From contig JBEKFH010000218.1 in the NCBI GenBank assembly GCA_050013415.1, positions 1-8,083 of the forward strand: 8,083 nt of DNA, read 5' to 3'. Below, in pieces: positions 5,735 to 8,083 of the stretch; positions within the stretch are counted from its first letter, which is position 1; each line of letters begins with the position of its first letter. This DNA comes from Palsa-506 sp050013415 (lineage in GTDB: Bacteria; Actinomycetota; Actinomycetes; Streptosporangiales; Streptosporangiaceae). The notes beneath the pieces were generated by a model that worked only from the letters and a program-made list of their open reading frames with translations, searched no databases and was not told the DNA's origin. A program made the translations under genes and the position numbers.

Positions 5735-6083
5735 CTCCCGATCGGGGGTCGAGGGCCGAGCGCACAAGGTCGCGGAGTTCCTCGTCCGGGATGCCGGCCG
5801 CATCCTCGGGCCGCAGCCGGATGGTGCCCGTGCTCGTCCTGAGCTCGGGGTGGCGGGCGCTGAAGCCCCCATCGTTTCCCTGCTGCCATCCGTAGAGCGA
5901 CACTCCGTGCTTCCACGCGCCGACGTGGAGGCGGCCCTTACCCACCTTGTAGGTGGGCATCTTGTACGAGAGCACGACGGCGGCGTCCGGGTAAGCAGCG
6001 AGGATCAGCCGATGCAGCCGGTCGAACAAGGGCCGGTGCCCGGAGGGGATGGCGTCGATGTAGTCACGCACTGCCTCGTCCAC
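5718..6083 (-). CDS. DUF1801 (YdhG-like) family protein
   Basis: The 121-residue protein matches the DUF1801 pattern throughout: HRPLFDRLHRLILAAYPDA (16-34), LSYKMPTYKVGKGRLHVGAWKHGVSLYG split as LSYKMPTYKV (38-47) and VGAWKHGVSLYGW (54-66), then RHPELRTSTGTIRLRP (77-92). The family includes Bacillus subtilis YdhG, reported as a frataxin-like iron protein, but most members have no established function; small soluble cytoplasmic protein is all that can safely be said. The GTG at 6083 is supported by GGGAG six bases upstream on the minus strand. The gene follows the short-chain dehydrogenase by 68 bases on the same strand and may be co-transcribed. It is of full family length. Confidence 0.88.
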   Translation of the reverse strand: MDEAVRDYIDAIPSGHRPLFDRLHRLILAAYPDAAVVLSYKMPTYKVGKGRLHVGAWKHGVSLYGWQQGNDGGFSARHPELRTSTGTIRLRPEDAAGIPDEELRDLVRSALDPRSGAEPAS

Positions 6084-6095
6084 GGACCACTCCCG

Positions 6096-6126
6096 TCAGC
6101 CAGAGCTGCGTTTCAGCCAGAGCTGC
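6096..6126. repeat. 14-bp direct repeat upstream of the DUF1801 gene
   Basis: TCAGCCAGAGCTGC occurs perfectly at 6096-6109 and 6113-6126, 17 bases apart, in the short gap between the dehydrogenase stop and the DUF1801 start. It lies just upstream of the DUF1801 ribosome binding site. It may be a small duplication or an operator; no palindrome of note is present. Confidence 0.5.
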
Positions 6127-6151
6127 CATTCTGCCGCTGGCCTGAGAACCT

Positions 6152-7045
6152 CTAGACGGTGCTCGGCACGCTGAAATCGGTGTGGGTAAGGGCTGCCGAG
6201 GCAGCCCAGAGCCGCTGGGCGAGATCGGCGTTGCGCGCGGCCCGGGACGGCTTGGCGATCTCCGGGTATCCCTTCGTGTGGATCAGCCCGTCCGGCCCGA
6301 CGTAGGAACCCCCGGGAATGTCCTGGGTGGCCGCGTAGAGGGTTGGAAGGGCGCCGTGCTCTGCGTCCTGGGTGATCGGGCGGACGAACAGCCTGTTGAC
6401 CGCCCCCTGGAAGCCGCCCACGTGACTGATCAGGTTGGTCTTCGCAACGCCAGGATGCGCGGCGACGGCCCGCACCGCGCTCCCGGCGCTGGTGAGCCGG
6501 CGTTGCAGCTCGACGGTGAACAGCAGATTGGCCAGCTTCGACTGGCAGTAGGCACCCAGCGGCCGGTATCCGCGGTTCTCCCAGTTCAGGTCGTCCACCT
6601 TGATCGTCCCGATCTTGTGAAGGTCAGAGGAGATCGTGACGACCCGGTCGGTGAGGTGCGGCAGCAGGAGGTTCGTCAGCGCGAAGTGACCGAGATGGTT
6701 GGTGCCGATCTGCAGCTCGAACCCGTCGGCGGTACGGCCTTCCGGCACCATCATGATCCCCGCGTTGTTGATCAGGATGTCAAGATCTCCGGTCCAGCCA
6801 GCTGCGAACTCGCGGACCGAGGAGAGGTCCGCGAGGTCCAGGTGCCGGACTTCTGCCTGCCCCGTCATCCCGGCGGCGGCCGATTCGCCCTTGGCGATGT
6901 CGCGAACGGCGAGTACCACCCTGGCGCCGGCGCGTGTCAGCTCGCCGGCCGCGATAGCGCCGATTCCGCTCGAGGCCCCAGTGACCACGACGGTCCGGCC
7001 TGACATGTCAGGCAGTCGTGCGGCAGTCCACCTGTTGTTAGCCAC
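6152..7045 (-). CDS. Short-chain dehydrogenase/reductase (SDR) family oxidoreductase
   Basis: The 297-residue product is a complete classical SDR with a Rossmann fold. Visible motifs are TGASSGIG (22-29) for the cofactor, D70-L71 before the adenine pocket, NNAG (93-96), and the catalytic residues N116, S140, Y166 and K170 in YCQSK, followed by HPG (197-199). R48-D49 after the second strand favours NADP(H) over NAD(H). The substrate is not readable; the length, the DDLNWENR segment (151-158) and the extended C-terminus resemble the retinol-dehydrogenase-like / WWOX-like SDR group common in actinomycetes. The GTG at 7045 is supported by AAGGAG eight bases upstream. It lies 56 bases downstream of a GyrI-domain remnant on the same strand, a common MerR regulator / SDR arrangement, and the DUF1801 gene follows. 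The gene looks intact. Confidence 0.93.
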   Translation of the reverse strand: MANNRWTAARLPDMSGRTVVVTGASSGIGAIAAGELTRAGARVVLAVRDIAKGESAAAGMTGQAEVRHLDLADLSSVREFAAGWTGDLDILINNAGIMMVPEGRTADGFELQIGTNHLGHFALTNLLLPHLTDRVVTISSDLHKIGTIKVDDLNWENRGYRPLGAYCQSKLANLLFTVELQRRLTSAGSAVRAVAAHPGVAKTNLISHVGGFQGAVNRLFVRPITQDAEHGALPTLYAATQDIPGGSYVGPDGLIHTKGYPEIAKPSRAARNADLAQRLWAASAALTHTDFSVPSTV

Positions 7046-7101
7046 GCTCGGATCTCCTTCGGTACGGATTGCCGTCTGGCCTAAATCGGCCTATGCAGCA
7101 A

Positions 7102-7404
7102 TCATGCCCGATCTGGCAGCACGGGTTTGATGTCGTTGCCCGCTGTCTGGAAGATCGGCCAGCCGACCTCGGTCCGCCGGGCTGATTCGTCCGGAGTGTC
7201 ATGGCGGCCGGACAGGTAGTACTCGCGGATGGGCCCGTCCACCGCCAGTGCGTGCTGGGTCACGTGGGTGGCGAGTGCGCCGTAGGCAAGATCGATGCCG
7301 TCGTGCGGGCCGTGGTGGACGATGATCGCCAGCTCGGCAGGCGGTACCTCGATCCCCTCGACGCGGCCGACCGGACGGATCTGCCCGGTGCAGGGGATGA
7401 ACAC
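7102..7404 (-). CDS. GyrI-like effector-binding domain, probable 5'-truncated MerR-type regulator
   Basis: The 100-residue frame matches the second half of the GyrI-like/AraC effector-binding domain that ends many MerR regulators: ELAIIVHHGPHDGIDLAYGAL (24-44), a conserved Glu in GPIREYYL (57-64) and RTEVGWPIF (77-85). The DNA-binding helix-turn-helix and the first half of the domain are missing. Family-like sequence (SLFASERGRAT) continues in frame upstream of the GTG at 7404, but that frame reaches a stop at 7498 without any start codon, and no ribosome binding site precedes 7404. It is therefore probably a decayed gene rather than a working single-domain protein. A G6/C6 tract at 7438-7443 sits where another frame takes over, so a single-base slip may have contributed. 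Neighbours: the dehydrogenase downstream and a broken NTF2-like gene diverging upstream. Confidence 0.65.
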   Translation of the reverse strand: MFIPCTGQIRPVGRVEGIEVPPAELAIIVHHGPHDGIDLAYGALATHVTQHALAVDGPIREYYLSGRHDTPDESARRTEVGWPIFQTAGNDIKPVLPDRA

Positions 7405-7544
7405 GGTGGCCCGGCCGCGCTCGCTGGCGAAGAGGCTGGGGGGAGGAAGAAGTGTGCCCCGGCGTCTTGATCCTGCCCGTGCGGTAGCTGCGAGCCTTCA
7501 TCGTGTCAGGCCGGACCGCCACCAACGGAAATAGGAGTCACATT

Positions 7545-7703
7545 ATGATCACTACTGAGCTGCCCGCGGTCGTTGCTGAGCACATCGCTGCCGTGAACGC
7601 GCTGGATACCGAGGCCGTCGTCGCGACTTTCGCTGATGATGCCTATGTCAACGACGCCCGCCGCGAGTTCGTCGTCATCGTCAACCAGCCCGCAAGCTAC
7701 TGA
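7545..7703 (+). pseudogene. SnoaL/NTF2-like protein with the central fold deleted
   Basis: The 52-residue frame begins like actinobacterial NTF2/SnoaL-like proteins: ELPAVVAEHIAAVNALDTEAV (5-25), ATFADDAYVNDARREF (27-42). The next residues, VVIVNQPASY, look like the extreme C-terminal strand of the same family, which usually reads as a hydrophobic strand followed by N-x-P-A. Full-length members have about 110-130 residues, so about 60-70 central residues that build most of the cone-shaped fold and its pocket are absent, without loss of frame. The start is convincing: AGGAG (7533-7537) lies seven bases before the ATG. The short GTC/ATC triplet run at the join (7669-7683) could have provided microhomology for the deletion. 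A functional protein is unlikely unless the miniature has a new role. It diverges from the GyrI-domain remnant. Confidence 0.68.
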
Positions 7704-7901
7704 CCCGCGGCAGGCGTCGGCGCGGCAGGCGCCAGTGCGGCACCAGTGCCCTCGTTGGACAGGGCTAGTCTCGTGCGCACGCAGAAATTCGTCCTGCGGC
7801 ACCGGGCCGCCGGCCGCTCCCGGGCTGATGCGGCCGGACAGGTCGCGGCACGCTGCATTACATGAACGACACCAGCGGCCGCAAGCCGGAGAGGATCTGA
7901 C
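7704..7901. other. Intergenic stretch without a supported gene
   Basis: About 200 bases separate the NTF2-like remnant from the last gene. GCGGCAGGCG occurs twice (7707-7716, 7722-7731) and CCAGTGC twice (7732-7738, 7743-7749), but no stable terminator is clear. A 12-codon frame (ATG at 7862, TGA at 7898-7900, peptide MNDTSGRKPERI) ends one base before the next start codon and has no ribosome binding site of its own. Confidence 0.4.
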
Positions 7902-8083
7902 ATGAACTACATGCTGATCATGAAGACCGGGCAGTCCGCGATGGTGGCTATCGGCCCGCTGTCCATTGAATACCAGGCCGCGATGCTGCGCGACGAGATA
8001 GAGAACAGCTCAGACTGGACCACTGTTGGCATCGCCAGGGTCCTCACCGAGGCGCAGGCACGTGCCCGCATGAACGCAGGCCA
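7902..8083 (+). CDS. Unrecognised small protein, 3' end outside window
   Basis: An open frame of 60 complete codons starts at the ATG at 7902, preceded by GGAGAGG (7888-7894) with a seven-base spacer, and runs off the window. Codon third positions are mostly G or C, as in the real genes nearby. The start MNYMLIMKTG recalls small YciI-like proteins, but the rest (MLRDEIENSSDWTTVGIARVL split around residue 28-48, then TEAQARARM) does not match that family as I know it. A mixed alpha/beta small cytoplasmic protein is plausible; there is no signal peptide or membrane segment. No function is assigned. Confidence 0.68.
   Translation, partial: MNYMLIMKTGQSAMVAIGPLSIEYQAAMLRDEIENSSDWTTVGIARVLTEAQARARMNAG

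Noticed and set aside
5263..5916. Minus-strand frames with Phe-Gly-Pro-Gly repeats
   Set aside because: The repeats are the reverse reading of the 30-base array in the ribbon-helix-helix gene, and the frames overlap two well-supported genes.
7204..7843. GCGGCCGGACAGGT shared by 7204-7217 and 7830-7843
   Set aside because: A 14-base match in GC-rich DNA, one copy inside a coding frame, with no similarity in the flanks; likely chance.

Overview
The window is GC-rich DNA, strongly biased to G or C at third codon positions, with GTG starts and purine-rich ribosome binding sites. Together with a ClpC1-type Clp N-domain and two actinobacterial-style lipoproteins this points to a high-GC actinomycete (Actinomycetota); I cannot name a genus. 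I see no tRNA, rRNA, insertion sequence, CRISPR array or replication origin.

Layout. Positions 1-909 (+) hold the 3' part of a stand-alone Clp N-domain protein without an ATPase module, resembling mycobacterial ClpC2. It converges on two minus-strand lipoprotein genes: a PQQ-type beta-propeller protein (2503-4185) followed by a two-HKD phospholipase D-like protein (1073-2401), with a strong hairpin between them. A divergent control region (4186-4361) carries repeated CCTGCCACGC boxes and an AT-rich promoter-like island. From it a plus-strand pair is read: a membrane SPFH/band 7 protein (4362-5288) and a small ribbon-helix-helix protein with a repetitive Pro-rich tail (5341-5631). These converge on a minus-strand group: a DUF1801 protein (5718-6083), a short-chain dehydrogenase (6152-7045) and an orphan GyrI-like effector-binding domain (7102-7404) that looks like the 3' remnant of a MerR-type regulator. 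Diverging from that remnant is a SnoaL/NTF2-like gene (7545-7703) that has lost the middle of its fold. The right edge holds the start of an unrecognised small protein (7902 onward).

How the genes may work together. The two lipoproteins probably act outside the membrane, on a redox or scaffold task and on phosphodiester cleavage. The SPFH and ribbon-helix-helix genes look like a membrane scaffold with its own regulator. The right third looks like a former MerR regulator / dehydrogenase / NTF2 module in which the regulator and the NTF2 gene have decayed while the dehydrogenase stayed intact.

Most unusual points: an in-frame triplication of an 18-bp unit inside the Clp N-domain of a possible Clp decoy protein; the SPFH plus ribbon-helix-helix pair with a duplicated gene junction, a tandem-repeat tail and a repeat-bearing promoter region; and two adjacent broken genes at 7102-7703. 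No clearly new multi-gene system is proven by the sequence alone.
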